In this document: positions 48,541-56,624 of the stretch, piece after piece
How the letters are laid out: each line of letters opens with the position of its first letter
Position numbering within the stretch: position 1 is the first letter of the stretch
Origin: Luteimonas salinisoli
GTDB taxonomy: Bacteria > Pseudomonadota > Gammaproteobacteria > Xanthomonadales > Xanthomonadaceae
Reading direction: 5' to 3'
Length of the DNA: 62,937 nt
Assembly: GCF_013425525.1 (NCBI RefSeq)
Contig: NZ_JACCKA010000001.1
Coordinates: 1 to 62,937 of the forward strand
Position numbers and translations under genes: made by a program
The notes under the pieces: generated by a model
The model's database searches: none
What the model was told of the DNA's origin: nothing
The model's input: only the letters and a program-made list of their open reading frames with translations

Positions 48541-49677
48541 TCAGCCCCAGATCTCGCCCAGCAGGCGCCGGAAGTTGCCGCCCAGGACCAGTGCGATGTC
48601 GCCGTCCGAATAACCGCGCCTGGCCAGCGCCGCAACGAGATTGCGGAACTTGTCCGGCGCATCGAAGCCGTCGGTGTCCAGCCTGTCGCGGAAGGCATAG
48701 CTGGACTTGTAGAGGCCGCGCAGCATTTCCAGCTGGTCTGCGGGCATGTCGTCGTAGCCGTGCAGGTCGGCATCCGAGCCGATGCCCACGTGCTCCACGC
48801 CGACCAGCCGCGCGACGTGGTCGATGTGGTCGACGACGTGCTCGACCGTGGTCGGCTCGCGGTCGCGGACGAAGTTGCGCACGCCGGTGATGCCCATCAC
48901 CCCGCCCCTGGCGGCGAGCTTGCGGATCGCCTCGTCGGTCTTCAGCCGCGGATGGTCGTTGAGCGCGCGGCAGTTGGAATGGGTGATCGCGATCGGCGTC
49001 GACGACGCCTCGATCGCGTCGAGCGTGGTGCGGTCGCCGCAGTGCGACACGTCCACCAGCATGCCGACGGCGTTCATCGTCTCGACGATCTGCACGCCGT
49101 AGTCGCTCAGGCCGCTGTCGACGCGCTCGGTGCCGCCGGTGCCGAGATAGTTCTGGCTGTTGTAGGTCAGCTGCGCGCAGCGTTGGCCGAGCTGATGGAA
49201 GAACTTCACGTCTTCCGCGGTGCGGAAATGATCCGCGTTCTGCACGCCCATGATCACCGCGACCCGGCCCTGCGCCTTGGCGCGGTCGAGGTCGGCGGCA
49301 TCGCCGGCCAGGCAGAACACCTCGCTGTTGCGGGCGATGAAGCCGTTCCAGGCGGCGAGATAGCCCAGCACTTTCTCGTGGGCCCCGGGTCCTTGGAAGC
49401 CGATCGCGTGGTGCATCGCGGTAATGCCGCTGGCCCGAAACTCGGCGGCTTGCGCCTCGGTCAGGCGGCCGGCGTAGGCCTCGGGCCGGAAGTCGATCTT
49501 CAGCGGCGCCAGCATGTCGATGACCATGGCCCGCTCGACCAGCCCGTCGACGCCCCCGTCGACCGCCGCACCGGCCGCGGACGTGGCACCGGCGATCGCC
49601 GGCGGCAGGGCCGTGGCCAGCGTGCCGGCCGCCAGCGCCTGCAGCACGCGACGCCTGGAGAGGTCAGCAGTTGTCAT
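48541..49677 (-). CDS. Tat-exported M19 membrane-dipeptidase homologue with altered metal site
   Basis: 378 residues. Twin-arginine signal LSRRRVLQALAAG at the N terminus. The barrel keeps His212 (VDVSHCG), His233 (ITHSN) and the GIGSDADL aspartate of renal dipeptidase. The first zinc-site motif (normally DGHxD) reads D54-MLAP, losing His and Asp, and the bridging Glu (normally GVEGGH) is Gln146 in GVQNADH. So at most one metal may bind. Canonical M19 enzymes hydrolyse L-D dipeptides. First gene after the promoter at 49709. Confidence 0.85.
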   Translation of the reverse strand: MTTADLSRRRVLQALAAGTLATALPPAIAGATSAAGAAVDGGVDGLVERAMVIDMLAPLKIDFRPEAYAGRLTEAQAAEFRASGITAMHHAIGFQGPGAHEKVLGYLAAWNGFIARNSEVFCLAGDAADLDRAKAQGRVAVIMGVQNADHFRTAEDVKFFHQLGQRCAQLTYNSQNYLGTGGTERVDSGLSDYGVQIVETMNAVGMLVDVSHCGDRTTLDAIEASSTPIAITHSNCRALNDHPRLKTDEAIRKLAARGGVMGITGVRNFVRDREPTTVEHVVDHIDHVARLVGVEHVGIGSDADLHGYDDMPADQLEMLRGLYKSSYAFRDRLDTDGFDAPDKFRNLVAALARRGYSDGDIALVLGGNFRRLLGEIWG

Positions 49678-49708
49678 TCGGCGCCCCTAATTCTCTTATC
49701 GGGCATCT

Positions 49709-49732
49709 TGATCCTAATTGGAGAATTGTCAA
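49709..49732 (-). promoter_or_regulatory. Promoter/operator A of the D-amino-acid locus
   Basis: A 24-nt sequence, starting TGATCCTAATTGG and ending GAATTGTCAA on the plus strand, identical to that at 54220. On the minus strand it begins with TTGACA (-35) and contains AATT-CTCC-AATT. It lies 32 nt before the M19 gene and overlaps the POT gene stop codon. A partial copy, CCTAATTCTC, lies at 49686. Confidence 0.8.
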
Positions 49733-51039
49733 ATTCGCACCGTGGTCATGGCCGCCCTGTCGGGCCCGACCTCCGCCTCCATCCGCCGCGCCGGTCGGTC
49801 CAGCAGGCCCAGCAGCACGCCGGCGCCCGCGGCCACGGCCGCCATCAGGGCGAAGAACGCGGCCGGTCCGAGCCGGCTCCAGGCCATCCCGAGCAGCCCG
49901 GCCAGCAGGTTTCCGCCGAACGCGGCGAAGAACCACGCCGCCACCGTGGTCGCCCGATGCTTCGCCGGCGCCAGCCGCGCGAACAGCCCCAGGCCGACCG
50001 GCAGGATGAACAGCTCGCCCATGGTCAGGACCAGGAAGAACAGCGCCAGCCACACCCAGCTCGCCTGGCCCGCCGCCGTGCCGGCGCTGACCGCGGCCAG
50101 CAGCAGGTAAGCCAGCGCCACCCCGCCTGCGCCCAGCGCCATCTTCCGCGCCGATCCGGGCTCGCGGCCGCGCCCGGCCTGGCGCGACCAGTGCGCCACC
50201 AGCACCGGCGTCAGCAGGATCACCAGCATCGGGTTGAGCGCCTGGAACCAGGTCATCGGAATGGTCAGCGCGCCGAGGCTGCGGTCGATGCCGGTGTCGG
50301 CCCACAGCGCGATGGTGTTGCCGATCTGCTCGTAGGCGCCGCGGAACAGCATCACGCACAGGGCGATCGCGAGCAGCACGCGCAGGCGCAGGGCGAGGCC
50401 GGCGTCGTTCGCCTCGTCGGTGGCGGCGACCGCCTCGCGCCTGCTCGCCTCGGGCGGCAGGTAGCGGCCACCGCCCACGTAGACGGCCAGGCCCAGCAGC
50501 ATGCCGATGCCGGCGGCGCCGAAGCCGTAGTGCCAGCCGTACAGCTCGCCCAGCGTGCCGCAGACCAGCGGCGCCAGCAGGCCGCCGACATTGATGCCGA
50601 CGTAGTAGATGTTGTACGCCGAACCGCGGCGCGGATCGCGGCGCTGGTAGAGCCCGTCGACCTGGCTCGGCAGGCTGGGCAGGAACAGGCCGTTGCCCAG
50701 CGCGATCGACGCCAGCGCGAGGTAGAACAGGCTCTCGGAGGCCATCAGGAAATGGCCGATGGCCATGATCGCGCCGCCGATGATCACCGCGCGGCGGCGG
50801 CCGAGCCAGCGGTCGGAGACGATGCCGCCCAGGATCGGGGTGAAGTACACCGTCGCCGCGTACAGCCCGTACACCAGCGAGGCCTGCTGCTGGCCCATCA
50901 GCAGCTGCTTGGTCATGTAGTAGACCAGCAGCGCGCGCATCCCGTAGTAGGAGAAGATCTCCCACATCTGAGTCAGGAACAGGATCGTCAGCCCGCGCGG
51001 CTGGCCGAACCAGTCCCGCTGCGCGGGCGTCGTGCTCAC
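49729..51039 (-). CDS. POT/PTR-family proton-coupled oligopeptide transporter
   Basis: 436 residues, 12 helices of the major facilitator type. POT features: MWEIFSYYGMRALLVYYMTK (variant of the ExxERxxYY motif), GGIVSDRWLGRRR, and FRGAYEQIGNTIALWAD in helix 7. It imports di- and tripeptides into the cytoplasm with protons. The first motif lacks the second Glu-Arg of the ExxER signature (E-I-F-S), an unusual change. GTG start overlaps the dgcA stop (GTGA). Confidence 0.87.
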   Translation of the reverse strand: MSTTPAQRDWFGQPRGLTILFLTQMWEIFSYYGMRALLVYYMTKQLLMGQQQASLVYGLYAATVYFTPILGGIVSDRWLGRRRAVIIGGAIMAIGHFLMASESLFYLALASIALGNGLFLPSLPSQVDGLYQRRDPRRGSAYNIYYVGINVGGLLAPLVCGTLGELYGWHYGFGAAGIGMLLGLAVYVGGGRYLPPEASRREAVAATDEANDAGLALRLRVLLAIALCVMLFRGAYEQIGNTIALWADTGIDRSLGALTIPMTWFQALNPMLVILLTPVLVAHWSRQAGRGREPGSARKMALGAGGVALAYLLLAAVSAGTAAGQASWVWLALFFLVLTMGELFILPVGLGLFARLAPAKHRATTVAAWFFAAFGGNLLAGLLGMAWSRLGPAAFFALMAAVAAGAGVLLGLLDRPARRMEAEVGPDRAAMTTVRI

Positions 51040-52028
51040 GGACTGCCCCAGACTTCGGCCGGGCAGTCGAGATAGCCGTCGCGATAGACCACGCCCGGCT
51101 TGCGGTCCGCCTTCAGGAACACCGGTCCGTCCAGGTCGACCACGTCGCAGAACTGCCCCAGCACGAACGCCGGCGCCATCGCCAGGCTGGACCCGGCCAT
51201 GTTGCCGACCATGACCCGCTTGCCCAGTTCGCGCGCGCGCCGCGCCATGCGCAGGCCTTCGCTCAGGCCGCCGCACTTGTCCAGCTTGATGTTGATGACG
51301 TCGAAACGATGGTGCCGCGCCTCGAGCTCGGCGAGATCGAGGATGCTCTCGTCGGCGGCGAACGGCAGCACGCGCTCGATGCCGTCGAGGTCGGCCTCGT
51401 GGCCGCGCCTGCACGGTTGTTCCAGCAGGGAGACGTTCTCCGCGACCAGCACCGGCAGCAGCTCCGGCAAGCTGTCGGCGTCGTAGCCCTGGTTGGCGTC
51501 GACGCCGATCCACGCGTCCGGGCAGCGCCTGCGCACCGCGCGCACGCGCGCGCCATCGAGTTCCGCTTCGCCGGTCAGCTTGAGCTTCAGCGCGCGCGCG
51601 CCGGCGAAGGCAGCGGCACGTTCTGCCATCGCCTGCGGATCGTCCGCGCCGACGGTGAAGGTGGTCAGCAGCGGCCGCACGCGGTCCAGTCCGGCCAGCT
51701 TCCACACCGGAACACCGCCGCGCCTGGCGTCGAGTTCCCAGAGCGCGCAGTCGAGCGCGTTGCGCGCCCCGCCCGCCGGCAGCAGGGCGTTGGCGGTGGC
51801 GCGATCGATGCCCGCTTCGATGCGCGATCGCATCGATTCCAGCGTGGCGAGCATGCCTTCGGGACGGTCGTCGTTGTAGTACACGCCGGCGGCTTCGCCG
51901 CGGCCGACGTGATCGCCGTCGCGCAGGGTCGCCACCGTCGCCGGCATGGCGTCGAAGACGTAGCCGGAGATGCGGAACGGCGCCGACAGCGGCAGCGGCT
52001 CGTTGTGCAGTTCGAGTTGCAGGCTCAC
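51036..52028 (-). CDS. dgcA: DgcA-type epimerase (N-acetyl-D-glutamate racemase / dipeptide epimerase)
   Basis: 330 residues, enolase superfamily. Catalytic set complete: KLK (Lys148, Lys150), Asp177 (GVDANQ), Glu203 (LEQPC), Asp226 (ADES) and Lys248 (NIKLDK). Known activities are L-Ala-D/L-Glu epimerase and, in the DgcNA pathway, N-acetyl-D-Glu racemase. Presence of dgcN in the locus favours the second; peptide transporters on both sides leave the first open. It begins with GTG 52028 (weak GGGGA upstream). It is fused by overlap to the POT gene. Confidence 0.87.
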   Translation of the reverse strand: MSLQLELHNEPLPLSAPFRISGYVFDAMPATVATLRDGDHVGRGEAAGVYYNDDRPEGMLATLESMRSRIEAGIDRATANALLPAGGARNALDCALWELDARRGGVPVWKLAGLDRVRPLLTTFTVGADDPQAMAERAAAFAGARALKLKLTGEAELDGARVRAVRRRCPDAWIGVDANQGYDADSLPELLPVLVAENVSLLEQPCRRGHEADLDGIERVLPFAADESILDLAELEARHHRFDVINIKLDKCGGLSEGLRMARRARELGKRVMVGNMAGSSLAMAPAFVLGQFCDVVDLDGPVFLKADRKPGVVYRDGYLDCPAEVWGSP

Positions 52029-52098
52029 GCGCGTCCCCGCAGGTTGGGGATGCGGGCCGGCGAGGAGGTCGCCGGCCCGCATCGATCGGCAACGGGGA

Positions 52099-54132
52099 TC
52101 AGTAGTAGGCGCCGTAGCCGAGCAGGTGATGCGAGATGCCGATCCACAGCAGGAACACGCACGACAGCGCCAGCACGATGCTCCACAGCTTGGCGAGCAG
52201 GCGGCGCCGGCCGCGCAGCACCTTCCAGCAGTTCCACAGCGCGGCCAGCGCGCCGAGCGGCAGCACCACCAGCGCCAGCAGGCGCATGAGGTTGAACACC
52301 GCATCGGTGTCCGCGCTCAGCTTTTCGAGGTCGCTCATCATCCCGACGATCAGGCCGAGCGCGCCGGCCATGACCACCAGCACGGCGAGCGCGGCGATGC
52401 GGACGATCCGGTGCATGCGCGCGTCATCCCCCGACAGCCCGTACGGCACGCCGTAGTACCGGCGGACCAGCGCCGACACCGGCCACGCCACCACGGTCGC
52501 GGCCAGCGCCAGCAGGCTCGCCGCCAGCAGCGTCAGCAGCAGGCCCGGCGACTTCCACCAGGGCAGGCGCTGGAACACCATGATCGCCGCGTACGGCTCC
52601 ATGCTGAAGCGGGTCACCTTGCCATCGACCACGTCGGCGGCGAGGCGGTCGCCGCTGGCGACGTCCTGCCACAGGTACGGCGAGATCTCGCGCCACTTCG
52701 TCGGTGCGCCGGAAGCATCGAGCGCGATCGACACGCTGATGGTGCCGTCCTCGTTCGCGAACACCTTGACCGGGCCGAGCAGGTTCAGCAGCGACATGAA
52801 GTTGCTGTCGGGACGGCGGCTGCTGGTGTAGGCGCCGGCGATCTGCGCCGCATGCAGCTTCGCATCTGCTTCGGACACCGCGCTCACCGGCGCCTCCGGA
52901 CCCGGCAGGTATCGGTCGGCGAAGCCTTCGGCCAGGTTGTCGCGGATCTGCAGGGGCGCGCCATTGCGGCCGGAGCTGTTCATCGAGACGTAGATGCCGA
53001 TGCCGTCGTCGATGAACAGCTGCAGGTCGCTGTGGAACCACAGCGTGTCGCCGCCGTGCGAGATCGCGCGATGGCCGTTGAGCGAGGTCTCGTAGAAGCC
53101 GAGCATCATCCTGTTCAACGCACCTACCGAGGTCTGCCCAGTGGTGTGCATCGTTTTCGCGGTGTCTTCGCGGAGGATGCGGGCGTCGCCGTACGTGCCG
53201 CCCTGCAGGTGCGCGATCATGAACTTGGCCATGTCCGCGCCGGTGGCGGCGAGGCTGCCGGCCGGCGCCAGGCTGATGAACTCGTAGTCGCGCGGCTTGC
53301 CGTCCGAGGCGCTCTCGTAGCCCTTGGACATGTTGGCCAGCAGCGCGTCCGGCAGCGGCTGGCGGAAGCTGGAATCCTCCATGTCCAGCGGCGCCAGGAT
53401 GTGCCTGTCGATGTAGTCGTAGAACGATTCGCCCGACACGCGCTCGATGATGTAGCCGGCCAGCGCGGTCGCGTAGTTCGAGTAGGCCGGCGTGGTGCCG
53501 GGCGCGTGGATGCGCTCGGGCACCCAGCGCTTGAGCGCCTGTTCGAGCGGCACGATCTGGTCGGCGTTGCTGGTGATCAGGCCGCGGATCTGCTCCTCGA
53601 AACCCACGGTGTGGGTCATGACCTGGCGCAGCGTGGCCGGCTTGCCGTCGCGCGCGGGAACCTCGAAGTCGATGTACTGGTTGAGGTCGGCGTCGAGGTC
53701 CAGCTTGCCCTGCTCGACCAGCTGCATCACCGCGGTCCAGGTGAACAGCTTGGAGATCGAGCCCGGGCGGAACAGGTGCCTTGCCGGATCGACCGGAGTG
53801 CGCGTCGCCAGGTCGGCGTAGCCGTAGCCCTTCTGCAGCAGCACCTGGCCATCCTTGACCACCACGACCACGGCGCCGGCGATGTCGCCGGTCTGCAGGG
53901 CGTAGGGCATGTAGCCGTCGAGCCAGGCCTCGAGGTCCTGGCGGGTGAGGTTGGCCGGTCCGGCCTGGACGGTGGCGTCCGCCTCGGCCCCGGCGTCCTC
54001 CGCGTCCGGCTCGCCGGTCTTCGGCGCCAGCTCGGGCGGAACGATCGAGGTCGGCGACGCAGCCGGAGCGGCCGCAAGCGGCAGGGCGAGCAGCATCCCC
54101 GCGACAAGGGAAAGGATCGTGGACACGCGCAT
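52099..54132 (-). CDS. Exported serine hydrolase (beta-lactamase family) with C-terminal membrane helices
   Basis: 677 residues: signal peptide (LSLVAGMLLALPLAAA), then a catalytic domain with SISK (Ser125, Lys128), YSN (217-219) and HGGD, then a beta-sandwich domain (~430-540) and three or four membrane helices at the C terminus (~545-670). The active site should face the periplasm while the tail anchors it in the inner membrane. CAGGAGG precedes ATG 54132. It is first in the unit read from 54220, so it may trim D-residue peptides before POT import. Confidence 0.88.
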   Translation of the reverse strand: MRVSTILSLVAGMLLALPLAAAPAASPTSIVPPELAPKTGEPDAEDAGAEADATVQAGPANLTRQDLEAWLDGYMPYALQTGDIAGAVVVVVKDGQVLLQKGYGYADLATRTPVDPARHLFRPGSISKLFTWTAVMQLVEQGKLDLDADLNQYIDFEVPARDGKPATLRQVMTHTVGFEEQIRGLITSNADQIVPLEQALKRWVPERIHAPGTTPAYSNYATALAGYIIERVSGESFYDYIDRHILAPLDMEDSSFRQPLPDALLANMSKGYESASDGKPRDYEFISLAPAGSLAATGADMAKFMIAHLQGGTYGDARILREDTAKTMHTTGQTSVGALNRMMLGFYETSLNGHRAISHGGDTLWFHSDLQLFIDDGIGIYVSMNSSGRNGAPLQIRDNLAEGFADRYLPGPEAPVSAVSEADAKLHAAQIAGAYTSSRRPDSNFMSLLNLLGPVKVFANEDGTISVSIALDASGAPTKWREISPYLWQDVASGDRLAADVVDGKVTRFSMEPYAAIMVFQRLPWWKSPGLLLTLLAASLLALAATVVAWPVSALVRRYYGVPYGLSGDDARMHRIVRIAALAVLVVMAGALGLIVGMMSDLEKLSADTDAVFNLMRLLALVVLPLGALAALWNCWKVLRGRRRLLAKLWSIVLALSCVFLLWIGISHHLLGYGAYY

Positions 54133-54219
54133 CGCAAGCCTCCTGATTGGTTCCCCGGACGGCCGCTGGTGCGGCCTGTTCACGCCAACACAGCCCGATC
54201 AGGCCTGCTGAAGCGATAA

Positions 54220-54243
54220 TGATCCTAATTGGAGAATTGTCAA
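54220..54243 (-). promoter_or_regulatory. Promoter/operator B of the D-amino-acid locus
   Basis: Exact second copy of the 24-nt element at 49709. TTGACA on the minus strand with CATTAT/ATTATC 16-17 nt away as -10. It lies 87 nt before the serine-hydrolase gene and 98 nt before the divergent regulator gene, so one site could control both. Confidence 0.82.
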
Positions 54244-54340
54244 CCTGCCCCGGTCTGGCGGTCGATGCCGCAATCGCGCGAATATGCCCCCGACACGGGC
54301 GGCATCGGCCGCATCCGCTTCTATCAGGAGTTCCCGGCGA

Positions 54341-54982
54341 ATGCCTTCGCAACACCCCACGATCGGCCACCTGCTGCGCGCCCTGCGCACCCGCAACGGC
54401 TGGACCCTGAAGGAGATGAGCCAGCGCTGCGGCATTCCGCTCTCGACGCTGTCCAAGGTCGAACACGACCGCCTGAGCCTGACCTACGACAAGCTGCTGC
54501 AGATCAGCCAGCGCCTGAACATCCGCATGTCGGAGCTGTTCGCCGAGCCGGACACCGCCAACGAGCCGCCGGTCACCGCGCGGCGCAGCATCGCCCGGGT
54601 CGACGATGCGATCCGGGTCACCACGGACAACTACGACTACTTCTATCTATGCCCGGAACTGCGCCGCAAGCGCATGATTCCGGTCCTGACCCGGGTGCGC
54701 GCCAAGAGCCTGCACGAGTTCGGCGAGCTGGTGCACCACTCCGGCGAGGAGTACGTCCACGTACTCGAGGGCCGGGTCGAGGTGCACACCGAGTTCTACG
54801 ATCCGATCGTGCTGGAAGCCGGCGAGGGCGTGTACATCGACTCCAACATGGGCCACGCCTACCTCGCCGGCGCAGACTGCGACGAGGCGCTGTTGCTGGG
54901 CATCTGCTCCAGCGCCGACGAACAGCTGCTGCAAGCGCTGTTGACGCTGCATGGCGACAACGGCGCGCCGGTGAAGAAATAG
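54341..54982 (+). CDS. XRE-cupin transcription regulator
   Basis: 213 residues. N-terminal XRE helix-turn-helix (LRALRTRNGWTLKEMSQRCG, IPLSTLSKVEHDRLSLTYDK) and a C-terminal cupin (HSGEEYVHVLEGRVEVHTEF, LEAGEGVYIDSNMGHAY) for a small effector. Such proteins commonly control amino-acid and polyamine use. Divergent from the D-amino-acid locus, with the shared operator between, it is the obvious candidate for its regulator. AGGAG lies 10 nt before ATG. Confidence 0.9.
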   Translation: MPSQHPTIGHLLRALRTRNGWTLKEMSQRCGIPLSTLSKVEHDRLSLTYDKLLQISQRLNIRMSELFAEPDTANEPPVTARRSIARVDDAIRVTTDNYDYFYLCPELRRKRMIPVLTRVRAKSLHEFGELVHHSGEEYVHVLEGRVEVHTEFYDPIVLEAGEGVYIDSNMGHAYLAGADCDEALLLGICSSADEQLLQALLTLHGDNGAPVKK

Positions 54983-55002
54983 CCTTTGCCGAGGCCGGAG
55001 CC

Positions 55003-55788
55003 TCAAAACATGCGCACGAGACCTACGGTGGCGAACGGTGCGGTGGCCCGCTCCACCACCGGACTGTCGTGGGCGTCGCCCTGCAGGCGATTGACGCCGG
55101 CGGCGGTGACCAGGCTCCAACGGCTGCCGGCGAAGCGGTGCAGCCAGCTGGCCGATGCGCCGACCGACTTGATGCCCGAGGAGGCGGCGTACGCGGGCAG
55201 CCCCGCTTCGCTGCGCGCTGCGTCTTCCGGCGTGATGCCGAACCAGGTCTGCATGCTGTCGTCGTCGGCCCATTCCGCATTCGCGCCAAGCGTGACGACG
55301 TCGCGCTCGCGCTGCAGCACGTGGTACCCGGCCTGCAGGTCGACCGTGGCGCCGTAACCGCTCTTGGCCACGCGCCGGTACGCCACGCTCGCCGAGAATC
55401 GCCCCGGCTCCCAGGCCAGGAAGGCGCCATAGACGGCGTGGTCGTCGATGTCCTCCAGGCCCCGCAAGATCGCGGCGTCGCCGCCGTCGCGGCCCATCCC
55501 GGCACTCAGGAACAGTCCGGCGACCAGATCGGTCTCCGTCGACCACTTCACTCCCAGCGCCGGCAGCCCGGCACGCGGCGAGAAGAAGAAGTGCTCGGTC
55601 TCGTAGCGGATCAGCGGCAACGGCAGGAAGCGGTCGTCCTCGGCGCCTTCGTACTCGGGCACCATCGCCACGCCGATGCCGGCGTAGTTCTGGGCCGCCG
55701 CCTGCTGTGCGCACAGCGCGAGCCCGAGCGCCAGCCACCAGCGGCGCATCGGCCGCGGCTTCCGCGCCCGCATGGAGAGTGATGTCAT
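55003..55788 (-). CDS. MipA/OmpV-family outer-membrane protein
   Basis: 261 residues. Signal peptide (RRWWLALGLALCAQQAAA, cleavage before QNYAG) and a 12-strand barrel with the MipA pattern (GVAMVPEYEGAEDDRFLPLP near the N terminus, ending ATVGLVRMF). Members scaffold murein enzymes or sense antibiotics and cations. The start at 55788 is supported by the CTTAAA box 50 nt upstream, at the same distance as in two other genes; internal ATGs at 55773 and 55749 remain possible. Divergent from the two-component genes. Confidence 0.85.
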   Translation of the reverse strand: MTSLSMRARKPRPMRRWWLALGLALCAQQAAAQNYAGIGVAMVPEYEGAEDDRFLPLPLIRYETEHFFFSPRAGLPALGVKWSTETDLVAGLFLSAGMGRDGGDAAILRGLEDIDDHAVYGAFLAWEPGRFSASVAYRRVAKSGYGATVDLQAGYHVLQRERDVVTLGANAEWADDDSMQTWFGITPEDAARSEAGLPAYAASSGIKSVGASASWLHRFAGSRWSLVTAAGVNRLQGDAHDSPVVERATAPFATVGLVRMF

Positions 55789-55838
55789 GGATTGCCGCCC
55801 GGGGTCGTTTGGATGATGGCGCAGCATCGGCCGTCGTG

Positions 55839-55855
55839 TTTAAGTTTTCTTTAAG
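55839..55855 (-). promoter_or_regulatory. Direct-repeat response-regulator box before mipA
   Basis: Minus strand CTTAAA-GAAAA-CTTAAA, an 11-bp period as in PmrA/QseB boxes. 50 nt before the mipA-like start. Confidence 0.72.
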
Positions 55856-55887
55856 CCACGGACGCGTTCACGCCCGGCCGGGCAGCG

Positions 55888-55904
55888 CTTAAACCTGTTT
55901 TAAT
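55888..55904 (+). promoter_or_regulatory. Direct-repeat response-regulator box before the regulator operon
   Basis: CTTAAA-CCTGT-TTTAAT on the plus strand, 45 nt before the regulator ATG; suggests autoregulation. 12 of the 17 box positions are identical or near-identical with the one at 58677 read toward its gene. Confidence 0.75.
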
Positions 55905-55949
55905 CGCCTTCGGCGAGCCTGCCCGGCCACATTGCAGTTCCCGCGCCCC

Positions 55950-56609
55950 ATGGACTCCGTGCTCCTGGTCGAAGACGATCGCATGCTCGGCGACGCACTC
56001 ACGGCGGCGCTGGCGCAGGACGGCTGGCGCGCCGACCGCAGCGAGGACGTCGCCGCGGCGCGGCTGGCCCTGGTCGACCACGCCTACGCCGCGGTGCTGC
56101 TCGACCTGGGCTTGCCGCGCGGCTCGGGGCTCGACGTGCTGGCGGCGATGCGGGCGCGCTACGACACCACGCCGGTGCTGATCATCACCGCCCGCGACCA
56201 GCTCAGCGACCGCATCCGCGGCCTCGACAGCGGCGCCGACGACTACATCGTCAAGCCGTTCCAGCGCGACGAACTGCTGGCGCGGCTGCGCGCGGTGGTG
56301 CGGCGCAGCCGCGGGCGGGTGGCGCCGGTGCTGCGTTGGCGCGACATCGCGCTCGATCCGGCCGAGCGCACGGTGACGCGCGCCGGCGAGCGCGTCCACC
56401 TGGGCGTGCACGAGTACCGCACACTTCTGGCGCTGATGGAGAGCCAAGGCCGCACGCTCAGCCGCGACCAGCTGCACGACCGGCTGTACGGCGACGACGG
56501 CGCGATCGAGAGCAATACCGTCGCCGTCTACATCCACCAGCTGCGGCGCAAGCTCGGCGAGCAGCTGGTGGTCACCGTGCATGGCTACGGCTATCGGCTG
56601 GGGGACTAG
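55950..56609 (+). CDS. OmpR-family response regulator (PmrA/QseB-like)
   Basis: 219 residues. Receiver with Asp52 (AVLLDLGLPRGSG), ITARD and KPF(Q), then winged helix of OmpR type (HEYRTLLALMESQGRTLSRD, NTVAVYIHQLRRKLG, VTVHGYGYRLGD). ATG 55950 is chosen because it starts the receiver fold (DSVLLVEDD); a TTG six codons earlier exists. It is followed by its kinase after 15 nt. The kind of DNA box around it (CTTAAA repeats) fits the PmrA/QseB group. Confidence 0.92.
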   Translation: MDSVLLVEDDRMLGDALTAALAQDGWRADRSEDVAAARLALVDHAYAAVLLDLGLPRGSGLDVLAAMRARYDTTPVLIITARDQLSDRIRGLDSGADDYIVKPFQRDELLARLRAVVRRSRGRVAPVLRWRDIALDPAERTVTRAGERVHLGVHEYRTLLALMESQGRTLSRDQLHDRLYGDDGAIESNTVAVYIHQLRRKLGEQLVVTVHGYGYRLGD

Positions 56610-56624
56610 GGCTTGTTGACGCTG

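Noticed and set aside
42148..54132. The two beta-lactamase-fold genes as antibiotic-resistance genes
   Set aside because: Their C-terminal domains and the D-amino-acid gene context fit D-peptide hydrolases; the motifs alone do not show beta-lactam hydrolysis.
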